DNA of 64,000 bases from Rubrivivax gelatinosus (GCF_004340905.1 NZ_SLXD01000013.1:62001-126000), one strand, 5' to 3'. Numbered from the stretch's first letter, positions 1 through 9,239 are shown. A program made the numbers and translations. The notes: a model not told the origin generated them from the sequence alone.

Positions 1-207
1 CAGGTGGTCAACCTGCTCAACGACCGTGTGACGTCCGCCGACTTGTGCGGGAACCCGACCGACAACATCTCGTCGGACGGCGAGTACGTCATCGTGCAGC
101 AGGGCAACTGCGCCGGCTTCTTCTCGCGCAGCGGGCTGCAGATCACGAACGGCACGTACGGCCAGGCGTTCTTCCCGAACGCCCACACGGCGGTCTCGCT
201 TCCCTAG
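1..207 (+). CDS. C-terminal end of an unidentified protein (5' truncated by window edge)
   Basis: An open frame enters from the left edge and ends at TAG (205-207), leaving 68 codons. The peptide is polar, with two cysteines and a Gly/Ser/Asn-rich end that reads like the tail of a secreted or surface protein. I recognise no family in it. A perfect 8-bp hairpin begins at the last base of the stop codon, and the next gene converges on it. The start, length and function cannot be judged from this fragment. Confidence 0.6.
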   Translation, partial: QVVNLLNDRVTSADLCGNPTDNISSDGEYVIVQQGNCAGFFSRSGLQITNGTYGQAFFPNAHTAVSLP

Positions 208-228
208 GCGGGCGTTCGACCGCCCGCC
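207..228. terminator. Hairpin between convergent genes
   Basis: The arms GGCGGGCG (207-214) and CGCCCGCC (221-228) form a perfect 8-bp stem with a 6-nt loop, between the stop at 207 and the convergent stop at 236. There is no T-run on either side, so it is at best a weak bidirectional terminator. Confidence 0.45.
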
Positions 229-235
229 TGGCGGC

Positions 236-1645
236 TCACCCCGCCTCCCACCCGCCACCCAGCGCCCGGATCAGGCCCACCGCCCCCTGCAGCTGCGCCC
301 CCTGCACCTGCACCGCCTGGCGCAGGCTGCGCAGTTCGCTGCGGCGGGCGTCCAGCAGGTCGAGCTGGCTGATCTGGCCGTTGCGGTAGCGCGCTTCCGA
401 CAAGGCGGTGGCGCGGCGCGAGGACTGCACGGCCTGCGCCAGCGCGTCGGCCTGGCGCTGCAGCAGGCCCAGGCTGCCGAGCTGGTCCTCGACTTCGCGC
501 AGCGCCGTCAGCACCTGCTGGCGGTAGCCGGCCAGCGCGACCTGGGCCTCGGCCGCAGCGCGGTCTTCCTGCGCCTGGCGGCGGCCACCGTCGAAGATCG
601 GCAGCGACAGCAGCGTGCCGACCGACCACGCTCGCGCCGACCAGCGGAAGACGTCACCCAGGTCGGTCGAGGCCTGGCCGCCGCTGGCGGTCAGCGTCAG
701 GTCGGGCAGCCAGGCCGACTGGGCGACACCCAGCCGCGCCTGCGCCGCCATCAGGCTGCGCTGCGCGGCGGCGACGTCGGGCCGGCGCGCCAGCACCGCG
801 CTCGGCAGGCCGGCGGGCACGACCGGCGCACGCAGCGCCCATTCGGCATCCACGGCCTCGGCCAGGCGGAAGCCGCTGGCGGCTTCGCCCAGCAGCACGG
901 CGAGCGCGTTCTCCTGCAGCGCGCGCTGGCGGTCCAGCGCCAAGGCGTCGGCCTCGGTGCTGGCGACTTCGGTGCGCAGCCGCTGCACGTCCAGCTCGCC
1001 CAGATCGCCGGCGGCCAGGCGGCGCTCGGACAGGCGCAGCGTGTCGCGGTAGGCGGCCAGCGTCTGGCGCACCAGGCGGCGCTCGGCGTCGCTCTCGCGC
1101 AGCGCGAAATAGGCCTGCGCGACCTGCGCCTGCACCATCAGCCGCGTGCTCTGCAGCAGCGCCTCGCTGGCCTGGGCGTCCAGCGCCTGGGCCTGGCTGG
1201 CGAGACCCAGGCGGCCGAAGACGTCCAGCTCCCAGGCGAGGTTGAGCCCGGCGGTGCCCAGGCTCACCGGCTGCGTCGTCACGCCGGGGTCGGTGGCGCG
1301 CGTCACGCCGGTGCTGGCGTCGACCTGCGGCCGGCGGCGGGCGTCGGCCTCGCGCAGCCCGGCTCGCGCCTGCTGCAGCCGCGCGGCGGCCACCTGCAGG
1401 TCGGTGTTGCGCTCCAGCGCCCGCGTCACCAGTTCGTCGAGCACCGGGTCGGCGAAGACCGCCCACCAGGTGCCGCGCTCGGCAGCGTCGGCCGGCGGCA
1501 CGACGGCCCACTGGCCTTCGGCCGGTGCCGTGCTCTTGAAGGCCGCCGGCGTGGCCGGCAGCGTCGACAGGTCGGGCGCCGGCGCAGTGGCGCAGCCGGC
1601 CAGCACCAGCGCGGCCAGCAGCGGCGTCATCGAAACAAGCTTCAT
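236..1645 (-). CDS. RND efflux outer-membrane channel lipoprotein (NodT/OprM family)
   Basis: A 469-residue outer-membrane factor that would form the exit duct of the tripartite pump encoded with it. The N-terminus is a lipoprotein signal with lipobox LAGC and the lipidated Cys at residue 18. Two OEP (TolC-like) repeats follow, roughly residues 60-250 and 265-460, rich in Ala/Arg/Gln coiled-coil helix. The start at 1645 is chosen over an in-frame one 10 codons upstream because AAGGAG lies 6 nt before it. It follows the permease gene with a 26-nt gap, as third gene of the pump operon. Substrate specificity cannot be read from sequence. Confidence 0.93.
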   Translation of the reverse strand: MKLVSMTPLLAALVLAGCATAPAPDLSTLPATPAAFKSTAPAEGQWAVVPPADAAERGTWWAVFADPVLDELVTRALERNTDLQVAAARLQQARAGLREADARRRPQVDASTGVTRATDPGVTTQPVSLGTAGLNLAWELDVFGRLGLASQAQALDAQASEALLQSTRLMVQAQVAQAYFALRESDAERRLVRQTLAAYRDTLRLSERRLAAGDLGELDVQRLRTEVASTEADALALDRQRALQENALAVLLGEAASGFRLAEAVDAEWALRAPVVPAGLPSAVLARRPDVAAAQRSLMAAQARLGVAQSAWLPDLTLTASGGQASTDLGDVFRWSARAWSVGTLLSLPIFDGGRRQAQEDRAAAEAQVALAGYRQQVLTALREVEDQLGSLGLLQRQADALAQAVQSSRRATALSEARYRNGQISQLDLLDARRSELRSLRQAVQVQGAQLQGAVGLIRALGGGWEAG

Positions 1646-1671
1646 TGCGTTCTCCTTCGCGGGGCCGCGGC

Positions 1672-4600
1672 TCACGCCGCCCCCGGGGTCGTGGCCGGCC
1701 GCGGCAGCGCTGCGCCACCGGGCTCCATGTCGGGCTCCAGCGGCGCCTCGACGTCATGCGGCACCTCGCCGTGCAGCTTCAGCGGGCGGTTGCCGGCCAG
1801 GCGGCGCAGCAGCACGTAGAACACCGGCGTCAGGAAGATGCCGAAGGCGGTGACGCCGATCATCCCGGCGAACACGGCCACGCCCATCGCCTGGCGCATC
1901 TCGGCGCCGGCGCCGCTGGCCAGCACCAGCGGCAGCACGCCCATCACGAAAGCCATCGAGGTCATCAGGATCGGCCGCAGCCGCAGCCGGCTGGCCTCGA
2001 TCGCGGCCTGCACCGGCGTGCGCCCGGCGAACTCCAGCTCGCGTGCGAACTCGACGATCAGGATCGCGTTCTTCGCCGACAGCCCCACCAGCACCATCAG
2101 CCCGATCTGGGTGAAGACGTTGTTGTCGCCGCCGTCCAGCCAGACGCCGGTCAGCGCCGCCAGCAGGCTCATCGGCACGATCAGCAGGATCGCCAGCGGC
2201 AGCGTCAGGCTCTCGTACTGCGCCGCCAGCACCAGGAACACCAGCAGGATGGCCAGCGGGAAGATCAGCGTCGCCGAGTTGCCGGCCAGGATCTCCTGGT
2301 AGGTGAGCTCGGTCCACTCGTACGAGATGCCCTTGGGCAGGGTCTCGGCGGCGATGCGCTCCACCGCGTCGCGCGCCTGGCCCGACGAATAACCCGGCGC
2401 CGGGCCACCGTTGATGTCGGCGCTGAGAAAGCCGTTGTAGCGCATCGCCCGTTCCGGCCCGAAGGTGGTGTTGACCTTCAGCAGCGCCGACAGCGGCACC
2501 ATCTCGCCGCTCGTCGAACGCACCTTCAGCGCGCCGATGTCCTCGGGGCGGGCGCGGAACGCGGCGTCGGCCTGCACGCGCACCGAGTAGGTCCGGCCGA
2601 AACGGTTGAAGTCGTTGGCGTAGAGGCTGCCCAGGTAGATCTGCAGCGTGTCGAAGATCTCCGTCACCGGCACGCCGAGCTGGCGCGCCTTGGTGCGGTC
2701 GATGTCGGCGTAGAGCTGCGGCACGTTGACCTGCCAGCTGGAGAACAGCCCCGCCAGCTCCGGCGTCTGGTAGGCCTTGGCCATGAACGCCTTCTGCGCC
2801 GCGTCGAGTGCGTCGTAGCCCAGCGAGGCGCGGTCTTCCAGCTGCAGCTTGAAGCCGCCGGTCGTGCCCAGCCCCTGCACCGGCGGCGGCGGGAAGACGG
2901 CGATGAACGCGTCCTGGATCTGGCCGAACTGCTGGTTCAGCGCCTGGGCGATGGCGCCGGCCGACAGGGCCGGGTCGCGGCGCTGGTCGAAGTCCTTCAG
3001 CGCGACGAAGACGATGCCCGAGTTGGCGCTGTTGGTGAAGCCGTTGATCGACAGCCCCGGGAAGGTGATCGCGTGCTCTACGCCCGGCTGCTGCATGACG
3101 ATCTGGTCCATGCGCCGCGTCACGGCCTCGGTGCGGTCCAGCGTCGCGCCGTCGGGCAGCTGGGCGAAGCCGATCAGGTACTGCTTGTCCTGCGCCGGCA
3201 CGAAGCCCTTGGGCACGACCTGGAACAGCACGACGGTGAGCCCCGCCAGCACCGCGTACAGCGCGAGCATCGCCGCCTTGCGCGAGATCGCGCCGCGCAC
3301 GCCGCTGCTGTAGCGCTCGGCGCCGCGGTGGAACATCCGGTTGAAGCCGCGGAAGAAGCCGCCGAGCACGCGGTCCATCGCGCGCGTCAGCCGGTCGGGC
3401 GCCTCGCCGTGGCCCTTGAGCAGCAGCGCGGCCAGCGCCGGCGACAGGGTCAGCGAGTTGATCGCCGAGATCACCGTCGACATCGCGATCGTCAGCGCGA
3501 ACTGGCGATAGAACTGCCCGGTGAGCCCGGTGATGAAGGCCAGCGGCACGAACACCGCCACCAGCACCAGCGCGATGGCGATGATCGGCCCCGAGACCTC
3601 GCGCATCGCGCGGTAGGTCGCCTGGCGAGGGCTCAGGCCGCCCTCGATGTTGCGCTCGACGTTCTCGACCACGACGATGGCGTCGTCGACGACGATGCCG
3701 ATCGCCAGCACCAGGCCGAACAGCGACAGCGCGTTGATCGAGAAGCCGAACAGCGCCATCACGCCGAAGGTGCCGACCACGGCCACCGGCACCGCCAGCA
3801 GCGGGATGATCGACGCGCGCCAGGTCTGCAGGAACAGGATGACGACCAGCACGACGAGCGCGATCGCCTCCAGCAGCGTGTGCACCACCGACTCGATCGA
3901 CGCGCGCACGAACTGCGTCGGGTCGTAGACGATCTCGTAGGCGACGCCTTCGGGCATCGCCTTGGCGATGTCGGCCATCGTCGCGCGCACGCCGTCGGAG
4001 ATGGCGATGGCGTTGGAGCCCGGCGCGGCGAAGATCGGCACCGCCACCGCGTCCTTGCCGTCGAGCATCGAGCGCAGCGCGTAGTCGGCGGCGCCGAGCT
4101 CGATGCGCGCGACGTCGCGCAGCCGCGTCACGGCGCCGTCGGCGGCGCTGCGCACGACGATGTCGCCGAACTCCTCCTCGGTCTGCAGCCGGCCCTGGGC
4201 GTTGATCGGCAGTTGCACGTCGATGCCCTGCAGCCCCGGCGACGCGCCGACGATGCCGGCCGCGGCCTGCACGTTCTGCTCGCGGATCGCGGCCACCACG
4301 TCGCCGGCCGACAGGCCGTGCGCGGCCACCTTCTGCGGGTCGAGCCAGATGCGCATCGCGTAGTCGCCCGAGCCGAACAGCTGCACGTCGCCGACGCCCT
4401 GCACCCGCGCCAGGCGGTCCTTGACGTTGAGCACCGCGTAGTTGCGCAGATAGGTCATGTCGTAGCGGCCGCTGGGCGACAGCAGGTGCACGACCATCGT
4501 CAGGTCGACCGAGGACTTGACCGTCGTGATGCCCAGCCGGCGCACCTCCTCGGGCAGGCGCGGCTCGGCGCGTGCGACGCGGTTCTGCACCAGCTGCTGC

Positions 4601-4914
4601 GCCTTGTCGGGGTCGGTGCCGAGCTTGAAGGTGACGGTCAGCGTCATCAGGCCGTCGGTCGTGGCCTGGCTGCTCATGTAGAGCATGCCTTCGACGCCGT
4701 TGATCTGCTCCTCGATCGGCGTGGCCACCGTCTCGGCGATGACCTTCGGATTCGCGCCGGGGTAGCTGGCGCGCACGACGATCGACGGCGGCACGACCTC
4801 GGGGTACTCGGAGATCGGCAGCCCGCGCACCGCGATCAGGCCGCCGAGAAAGATCAGCAGCGACAGCACGCCGGCGAAGATCGGCCGGTCGATGAAGAAC
4901 TTGGACAGGTTCAT
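1672..4914 (-). CDS. RND multidrug efflux permease, HAE1 family (MexF/AcrB-like)
   Basis: A 1080-residue inner-membrane proton antiporter that would export hydrophobic drugs or metabolites with its fusion protein and channel. The N-terminus (first transmembrane helix about 10-30, then LPISEYPEVVPP) and the porter-domain segment NGVEGMLYMSSQAT resemble MexF-type pumps. Transmembrane helix 4 carries the paired proton-relay aspartates (Asp410 and Asp411 in GIVVDDAIVVVENVER). Length is normal for the family and I see no frameshift. The start lies 26 nt after the fusion-protein stop, so both are probably on one transcript. Confidence 0.95.
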   Translation of the reverse strand: MNLSKFFIDRPIFAGVLSLLIFLGGLIAVRGLPISEYPEVVPPSIVVRASYPGANPKVIAETVATPIEEQINGVEGMLYMSSQATTDGLMTLTVTFKLGTDPDKAQQLVQNRVARAEPRLPEEVRRLGITTVKSSVDLTMVVHLLSPSGRYDMTYLRNYAVLNVKDRLARVQGVGDVQLFGSGDYAMRIWLDPQKVAAHGLSAGDVVAAIREQNVQAAAGIVGASPGLQGIDVQLPINAQGRLQTEEEFGDIVVRSAADGAVTRLRDVARIELGAADYALRSMLDGKDAVAVPIFAAPGSNAIAISDGVRATMADIAKAMPEGVAYEIVYDPTQFVRASIESVVHTLLEAIALVVLVVILFLQTWRASIIPLLAVPVAVVGTFGVMALFGFSINALSLFGLVLAIGIVVDDAIVVVENVERNIEGGLSPRQATYRAMREVSGPIIAIALVLVAVFVPLAFITGLTGQFYRQFALTIAMSTVISAINSLTLSPALAALLLKGHGEAPDRLTRAMDRVLGGFFRGFNRMFHRGAERYSSGVRGAISRKAAMLALYAVLAGLTVVLFQVVPKGFVPAQDKQYLIGFAQLPDGATLDRTEAVTRRMDQIVMQQPGVEHAITFPGLSINGFTNSANSGIVFVALKDFDQRRDPALSAGAIAQALNQQFGQIQDAFIAVFPPPPVQGLGTTGGFKLQLEDRASLGYDALDAAQKAFMAKAYQTPELAGLFSSWQVNVPQLYADIDRTKARQLGVPVTEIFDTLQIYLGSLYANDFNRFGRTYSVRVQADAAFRARPEDIGALKVRSTSGEMVPLSALLKVNTTFGPERAMRYNGFLSADINGGPAPGYSSGQARDAVERIAAETLPKGISYEWTELTYQEILAGNSATLIFPLAILLVFLVLAAQYESLTLPLAILLIVPMSLLAALTGVWLDGGDNNVFTQIGLMVLVGLSAKNAILIVEFARELEFAGRTPVQAAIEASRLRLRPILMTSMAFVMGVLPLVLASGAGAEMRQAMGVAVFAGMIGVTAFGIFLTPVFYVLLRRLAGNRPLKLHGEVPHDVEAPLEPDMEPGGAALPRPATTPGAA

Positions 4915-4940
4915 CGGAGTTCCTTGTCTTGGGCCGCGGC

Positions 4941-6119
4941 TCAGGAGCGCGCGCCCATCTCGACGAGCTGCGGCGCGAGTTCGACGCCCGGGCGCACACG
5001 CTGCAGCCCGTTGACGACGACCTGCTCGCCGGCCTTCAGCCCCGAGGCGACGATGCGCAGCCCGCCGACCGACGCGCCCAGCGAGACCTCGCGCCAGCTC
5101 GCCTTGTGGTCGGCGCCGACGACCCAGACGAAACGTTTGTTCTGGTCGGTGCCGACCGCCCGTTCGTCGACCAGCAGCGCGCTCTGCGCCTTCGGCTGGC
5201 CGAGCTGGAGCTGGGCGAACTGGCCCGGCATCAGCGCGCCGTCGGCGTTGTCGAACACGGCGCGCAGGCGCACCGTGCCGCTACGTGGATCGACCTGGTT
5301 GTCGACCAGCTGCAGCCGGCCCTGGCGCTCGGCGCCGTCGCCGCTCATGCGCACCGGGATGCGGTCGATCGCGGCCCGTTTGCCCGGGCCGTCGGGCAGC
5401 GTGGCCAGCGCGCGCGTCACCGTCGCCTCGTCGGCGTCGAAGCTGGCGTAGATCGGGTCGACCGAGACCAGCGTCGTCAGCACCGGCGCACCCGGGCCGG
5501 CGGCGACCAGGTTGCCGACCGTCACCTCGCGCTTGCCGACGCGGCCCGAGACCGGCGCGCGCACCTTGGTGTAGCCGAGGTTCAGCTGCGCCGACTGCAG
5601 CGCGGCTTGCGCGGCGCTGAGGTTGGCTTCGGCCTCGCGGGCGGCGTTGTCACGCTCGTCGAAGTCTCGCCGGGCGATGGCCTGCTCGTCCCACAGGCGC
5701 TCGGCACGCTCGCGTTCGCCGCGGGCGTAACGCAGCCGGGCCTCGGCCGCCAGCACCTGGGCGCGGGCACGCTCGACTTCGGCGGCGTAAGGCGCCGGGT
5801 CGATCGTGAACAGCAGGTCGCCGGCCTTGACCAGCGCGCCTTCGCGGAAATGGCTTTCGAGCACGGTGCCCGAGACGCGGGCGCGGATCTCGACGTGTTC
5901 GACCGCCTCCAGGCGGCCGGAGAAGGCGGCCCAGGGCACGACCTCCTGCTGCACGACGGCGGCGACGGTGACCGGCATGGCCGGCATCGCCGCGGGCGCG
6001 GCTTCGGCGCCGGCGTCGTGCGTGACGAGCAGCGCCCCGGCGCCGACGGCGATGGCGGCGACGACCGCGGTGATGGCCAGCGGGTGCGGGCGGCGGGAAT
6101 AGGTGGACAGGAACGACAT
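4941..6119 (-). CDS. RND efflux periplasmic adaptor (membrane fusion protein, MexE-like)
   Basis: A 392-residue adaptor linking the permease to the outer-membrane channel. It has an N-terminal membrane anchor (about residues 12-33), a lipoyl/barrel-sandwich half starting near AFSGRLEAVEHVEIRARV, a long alpha-helical hairpin rich in Ala/Arg/Glu (about 100-170), the second lipoyl half at LNLGYTKVRAPVSGRVG, then beta-barrel and membrane-proximal domains. ATG at 6119 is preferred over an upstream TTG because GGAGG lies 8 nt before it. First of the three pump genes; the hydrolase-fold gene upstream may share its transcript. Confidence 0.94.
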   Translation of the reverse strand: MSFLSTYSRRPHPLAITAVVAAIAVGAGALLVTHDAGAEAAPAAMPAMPVTVAAVVQQEVVPWAAFSGRLEAVEHVEIRARVSGTVLESHFREGALVKAGDLLFTIDPAPYAAEVERARAQVLAAEARLRYARGERERAERLWDEQAIARRDFDERDNAAREAEANLSAAQAALQSAQLNLGYTKVRAPVSGRVGKREVTVGNLVAAGPGAPVLTTLVSVDPIYASFDADEATVTRALATLPDGPGKRAAIDRIPVRMSGDGAERQGRLQLVDNQVDPRSGTVRLRAVFDNADGALMPGQFAQLQLGQPKAQSALLVDERAVGTDQNKRFVWVVGADHKASWREVSLGASVGGLRIVASGLKAGEQVVVNGLQRVRPGVELAPQLVEMGARS

Positions 6120-6235
6120 GGTGGAGTCCTCCAACAGACGACAGGCAGGAACGGCACGGAAAGACCGGCCCCGGCCGCCTCCGTGGAGGCAGCCCGGGAT
6201 GGGCCACGACGGGCCCGGCGAAAGAGGCGTGAAGC

Positions 6236-7126
6236 TCAGGCGCTGCGGGCGCCGGGCTCCGGTTCGGCAGGTCCGGCGCGCTTCGTCGAGCGCCGGACGA
6301 TCGGACAGCAGGCCGCCCGGGTCTCGTCCCGGAAGGCCCGCAAGGCGGCGACCAGCTCGGCCGCCCAGGGGGTTTGCAGCGAAGCCAGGCGCGTCAGCGC
6401 CTGCGGCCAGCCGGTCGGGGCGGCCAGGCGTTTCTCGTGCACCGTGACGCCGGCCGAGCGCAGCGCGCCGGCGTAGGCCCGGCCTTCGTCTCGCAGCGGG
6501 CAGTCGTCGGCGGTGGCGACGAAGGCCGGCGCGACACGCGCCAGCCGCGCGGCGTACAGCGGCGCCGCGTAGGGGTGGTCGGCGCGGCCGGCCAGGTAGG
6601 CGTGCCAGCCGCGGGCGATGCTGCAGTCGGCGCAGCCCTGGCCGGCGGCACGCAGCGAGGCGGTGGCCATGCGCGGGTCCAGCAGCGGCGCCAGCAGCAC
6701 CTGGCCGGCCAGCGGCAGGCCCTGGTCACGCGCCCACAGCGCCAGGCCGGCGGCGAGGTTGGCGCCGGCTTCCTCGCCGGCCACCCACAGCGTGCTGCCC
6801 AGGCCGGCCAGACGCAGGCGCGCCCGGCGCAGCCAGCGCAGCAGCGCCGCGGCGGCCTGCAGCGCGGCCGGGAAGGGCTGCACCGGCGCCTTCGGGTAGT
6901 CGAGCGAGGCGACGACACAGCCGCTGGCGGCCAGCAGCTGCGCCGCCGGCAGGCCCGAATCCAGGTCGCCGCCGATGAAGGCGCCCCCCGGCAGGTGCAG
7001 CACCAGCGGGCGGCGCCTGGCACCCGCCGCGGCCTCGTGCAACCGCACCGCCAGCGGCGCGGCCAGGCCGGCATCGACCTGGAGGTCGCGCCAGGGCGTC
7101 GCGGGGGGCAGGGCAAGGGCGTTCAT
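6236..7126 (-). CDS. Alpha/beta-hydrolase-fold protein (HSL-like), probably catalytically inactive
   Basis: A 296-residue protein resembling the hormone-sensitive-lipase esterases (Abhydrolase_3). The fold landmarks are recognisable, but the active site is not. The oxyanion motif normally HGGxF reads PGGAF (46-50), the nucleophile elbow normally GDSAG reads GEEAG with Glu119 in place of Ser, and the C-terminal catalytic His is replaced (PTGW, Thr238). An acid remains (Asp207/208). The C-terminal 25 residues are a basic, Pro-rich tail. It lies between the divergent LysR gene and the pump genes on the pump strand, 116 bp upstream of the adaptor, so it may be the first gene of that operon. A binding or scaffold role is speculation. 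Confidence 0.82.
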   Translation of the reverse strand: MNALALPPATPWRDLQVDAGLAAPLAVRLHEAAAGARRRPLVLHLPGGAFIGGDLDSGLPAAQLLAASGCVVASLDYPKAPVQPFPAALQAAAALLRWLRRARLRLAGLGSTLWVAGEEAGANLAAGLALWARDQGLPLAGQVLLAPLLDPRMATASLRAAGQGCADCSIARGWHAYLAGRADHPYAAPLYAARLARVAPAFVATADDCPLRDEGRAYAGALRSAGVTVHEKRLAAPTGWPQALTRLASLQTPWAAELVAALRAFRDETRAACCPIVRRSTKRAGPAEPEPGARSA

Positions 7127-7162
7127 CGGGGGCGGGTGGTGGTGAAAGCGGTAGAAACAGGT

Positions 7163-7181
7163 GTTCAGCGTTGGGATGAAC
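7163..7181. promoter_or_regulatory. Candidate LysR-type operator 1
   Basis: GTTCA-N9-TGAAC is an inverted repeat in the 148-bp divergent region between the hydrolase/pump operon and the LysR gene. The half-site TTCA matches that of the second repeat 50 bp away, suggesting two sites for one regulator. Confidence 0.45.
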
Positions 7182-7230
7182 GATAGGCGTTGCCGAAGGC
7201 GGAATAAACTGCCGGCGCTCAGACATAGTT

Positions 7231-7245
7231 TTTCAGCGGCTGAAA
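7231..7245. promoter_or_regulatory. Candidate LysR-type operator 2, perfect 15-bp palindrome
   Basis: TTTCAGC-G-GCTGAAA is a perfect inverted repeat containing the T-N11-A pattern usual for LysR regulators. It sits 29 bp upstream of the LysR start codon, a suitable place for autoregulation. Confidence 0.55.
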
Positions 7246-7274
7246 CAATGCCGCGTCGCCGACGGAGCCGGACG

Positions 7275-8372
7275 ATGGACAAACTCAGCGCCATGCAGGC
7301 CTTCACGCGCGTCGTCGAGGCCGGCACCTTCACCAAGGCGGCCGACTCGATGGGCCTGCCCAAGGCTGCGGTCACGCGGCTGATCCAGTCGCTGGAAGAG
7401 CAGCTGCAGACGCGGCTGCTGAACCGCACGACCCGCCGCGTCACCGTCACGCCCGACGGCGCGGCCTATTACGAGCGTGTCAGCCGGCTGCTCAACGACC
7501 TGGACGAGCTCGAGGGCTCGCTGACCCACGCGCGTGTCACGCCCAAGGGCCGCATCCGCGTCGACGTGCCGTCGTCGGTGGCGCGGCTGCTGCTGATCCC
7601 GGCGCTGCCGCGCTTTTGCGAGCAGTACCCGGAGATCCAGATCGACCTGGGCGTCAGCGACCGCCCGGTGGACCTGGTCGGCGACAAGGTCGACTGCGTG
7701 CTGCGCGGCGGCGAGATCACCGACCCGTCGCTGGTCGCACGCCGCGTCGGCTTCTGGCGCTACGTGAGCGCCGCCTCGCCCGACTACATCCGCCGCCACG
7801 GCCTGCCGCGCCACCCGCGCGAGCTGGAGAGCGGCGAGCACAAGGTCGTCAGCTACTTCTCGGCGCAGACCGGGCGCCACTTCCCGTTCGACTTCAACCG
7901 CGACGGCGAACGCATCGAGGTGATGGGCCGCTACCGCGTCTCGGTCAACGACGGCAACGCCTACCTGACCTCGGGCATCAACGGCCTGGGCATCGTGCAG
8001 ATCCCGTACTTCACGCTGCGCCCGCACATGGACGCCGGCGAGCTGGTGCCGCTGCTCTGCGACTGGGACACCGACGCGCTGCCGATGTACGTCGTCTACC
8101 CGCCCAACCGCCACCTGAGCACCAAGCTGCGTGTGTTCGTCGACTGGGTGGCCGAGCTGTTCTCGCGCCACACCGACGCCGAGGAACAGCTGCTCGCCGC
8201 CTGCAGCCTGGACGCCGACGGCCAACCGCCGGCGAGCTGCGTCGAGCTGTCGGCCTGGTACGAACGCCTGGAGGCCGAGCACCAGGCCTGGAAGGCGGCG
8301 CAGGCGGCGACGGCGCAGGCGCTGGCGCCGCTGACGTCTATGGCGGCGACGCTGTCGGCGCCGGCGGCCTGA
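7275..8372 (+). CDS. LysR-family transcriptional regulator, divergent from efflux operon
   Basis: A 365-residue regulator. The winged helix-turn-helix occupies residues 1-60 (AGTFTKAADSMGLPKAAVTR), and the effector-binding domain spans about 87-300. The last 60 residues are an Ala-rich helical extension not usual in the family, which mostly ends near 300. ATG at 7275 is preceded by GGAG; earlier in-frame ATGs fall inside the operator region. Divergent orientation and two palindromes in the shared intergenic region suggest that it controls the pump operon, as MexT does for mexEF-oprN in Pseudomonas. The inducer is unknown. Confidence 0.92.
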   Translation: MDKLSAMQAFTRVVEAGTFTKAADSMGLPKAAVTRLIQSLEEQLQTRLLNRTTRRVTVTPDGAAYYERVSRLLNDLDELEGSLTHARVTPKGRIRVDVPSSVARLLLIPALPRFCEQYPEIQIDLGVSDRPVDLVGDKVDCVLRGGEITDPSLVARRVGFWRYVSAASPDYIRRHGLPRHPRELESGEHKVVSYFSAQTGRHFPFDFNRDGERIEVMGRYRVSVNDGNAYLTSGINGLGIVQIPYFTLRPHMDAGELVPLLCDWDTDALPMYVVYPPNRHLSTKLRVFVDWVAELFSRHTDAEEQLLAACSLDADGQPPASCVELSAWYERLEAEHQAWKAAQAATAQALAPLTSMAATLSAPAA

Positions 8373-8375
8373 GCT

Positions 8376-9239
8376 TCAGCGTCCCAGCAACCCCCGCGCG
8401 CGCAGCCGCTCGCGGCCGTCGGCGAACTCGGTGGCCAGCAACTGCTCGGCGGCCAACGAACGCTGCGCCTCGTCCAGCCCGGGCTGATGCTCGAGCCGAT
8501 CGAGTTCGGCCCGCGCGGCGGCGATGCGTTCGGCCCAGCGCGCCTGCGCGGCCAGCTCGTCGGCCAGGCGCTGGCGTGCGGCCGCGTCCAGGCGGCCGGG
8601 GTCGATCAGCGGCTCGGCCCGCGCCGTCTGCCAGCCGGCGGCCAGGCGCGCGCGCAGCGCCGCTTCCTCGTCGCCGTAGAAGGCCCGGGCCCAGGCCTCG
8701 CCCAGCCACTGCACGCGCTGGGCATGGCGTTCGTCGAGCGCGGCGGCAATGCTCTCGGGGTCGTCGGCACGCGGCGCCAGGCTGGCCGGCGCGGCGCGCA
8801 GGCCCTGGTAGGCCAGCCACAGCCGCTCGACCTCGGCCGCCGCGGCCGCAGGCAGCTCGCGCCGCGCCTGCTCGGTGACCCAGGCGCCGATGGCCTCGGG
8901 CGGGGCCTGGCCGTCGAGCTGCAGCGCGTAGTCGAAGCGCCGGCGCAGCGCGGCCGATGGCACGAGGCGGCCGTCGATCACCGGGCCCCAGCCACCATCG
9001 GGCGTGGTGCCGCGCAAGGCGCTGTGCTCCTGCACCCAGCGCTCGAACTCCGGCGGCACGGCGAGCGTCGCGCGCCAGCTCGGCGGGTCCGCCACCGGCT
9101 GGCCCGCGGCGGGCGGGCGGCCGGGCTCGGCGGCCGACGCCGGCATCGCCGTGGCGTCGCCAGGCGTGCGCCACAGCAGGCCGGCGGCCAGCAGCGCGCC
9201 CAGCGCCGCAGCCGCGACCCCCAGCCGCAGCGCCTTCAC
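8376..9239 (-). CDS. lifO: Lipase-specific foldase (lipase secretion chaperone)
   Basis: A 287-residue membrane-anchored periplasmic steric chaperone that folds the lipase encoded immediately upstream before type II secretion. It has an N-terminal transmembrane anchor (about 5-23), an Ala/Pro-rich linker (25-55), then the helical foldase domain containing the family signature RRRFDYALQLDG (about 99-110). It is shorter than the roughly 340 residues of Burkholderia/Pseudomonas foldases, mainly in linker and helices. The GTG start overlaps the lipase stop by 4 nt (GTGA), implying translational coupling. The gene ends 3 bp from the convergent LysR stop. Confidence 0.9.
   Translation of the reverse strand: MKALRLGVAAAALGALLAAGLLWRTPGDATAMPASAAEPGRPPAAGQPVADPPSWRATLAVPPEFERWVQEHSALRGTTPDGGWGPVIDGRLVPSAALRRRFDYALQLDGQAPPEAIGAWVTEQARRELPAAAAAEVERLWLAYQGLRAAPASLAPRADDPESIAAALDERHAQRVQWLGEAWARAFYGDEEAALRARLAAGWQTARAEPLIDPGRLDAAARQRLADELAAQARWAERIAAARAELDRLEHQPGLDEAQRSLAAEQLLATEFADGRERLRARGLLGR

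Noticed and set aside
1645..5451. A 1268-codon open frame opposite the RND permease, and similar very long antisense frames (for example 15727-19080 minus, 60830-63985 minus extension)
   Set aside because: Compositions dominated by Arg/Ala/Gly/His/Gln without any domain, lying exactly opposite genes with clear homology; they result from third-position GC bias.
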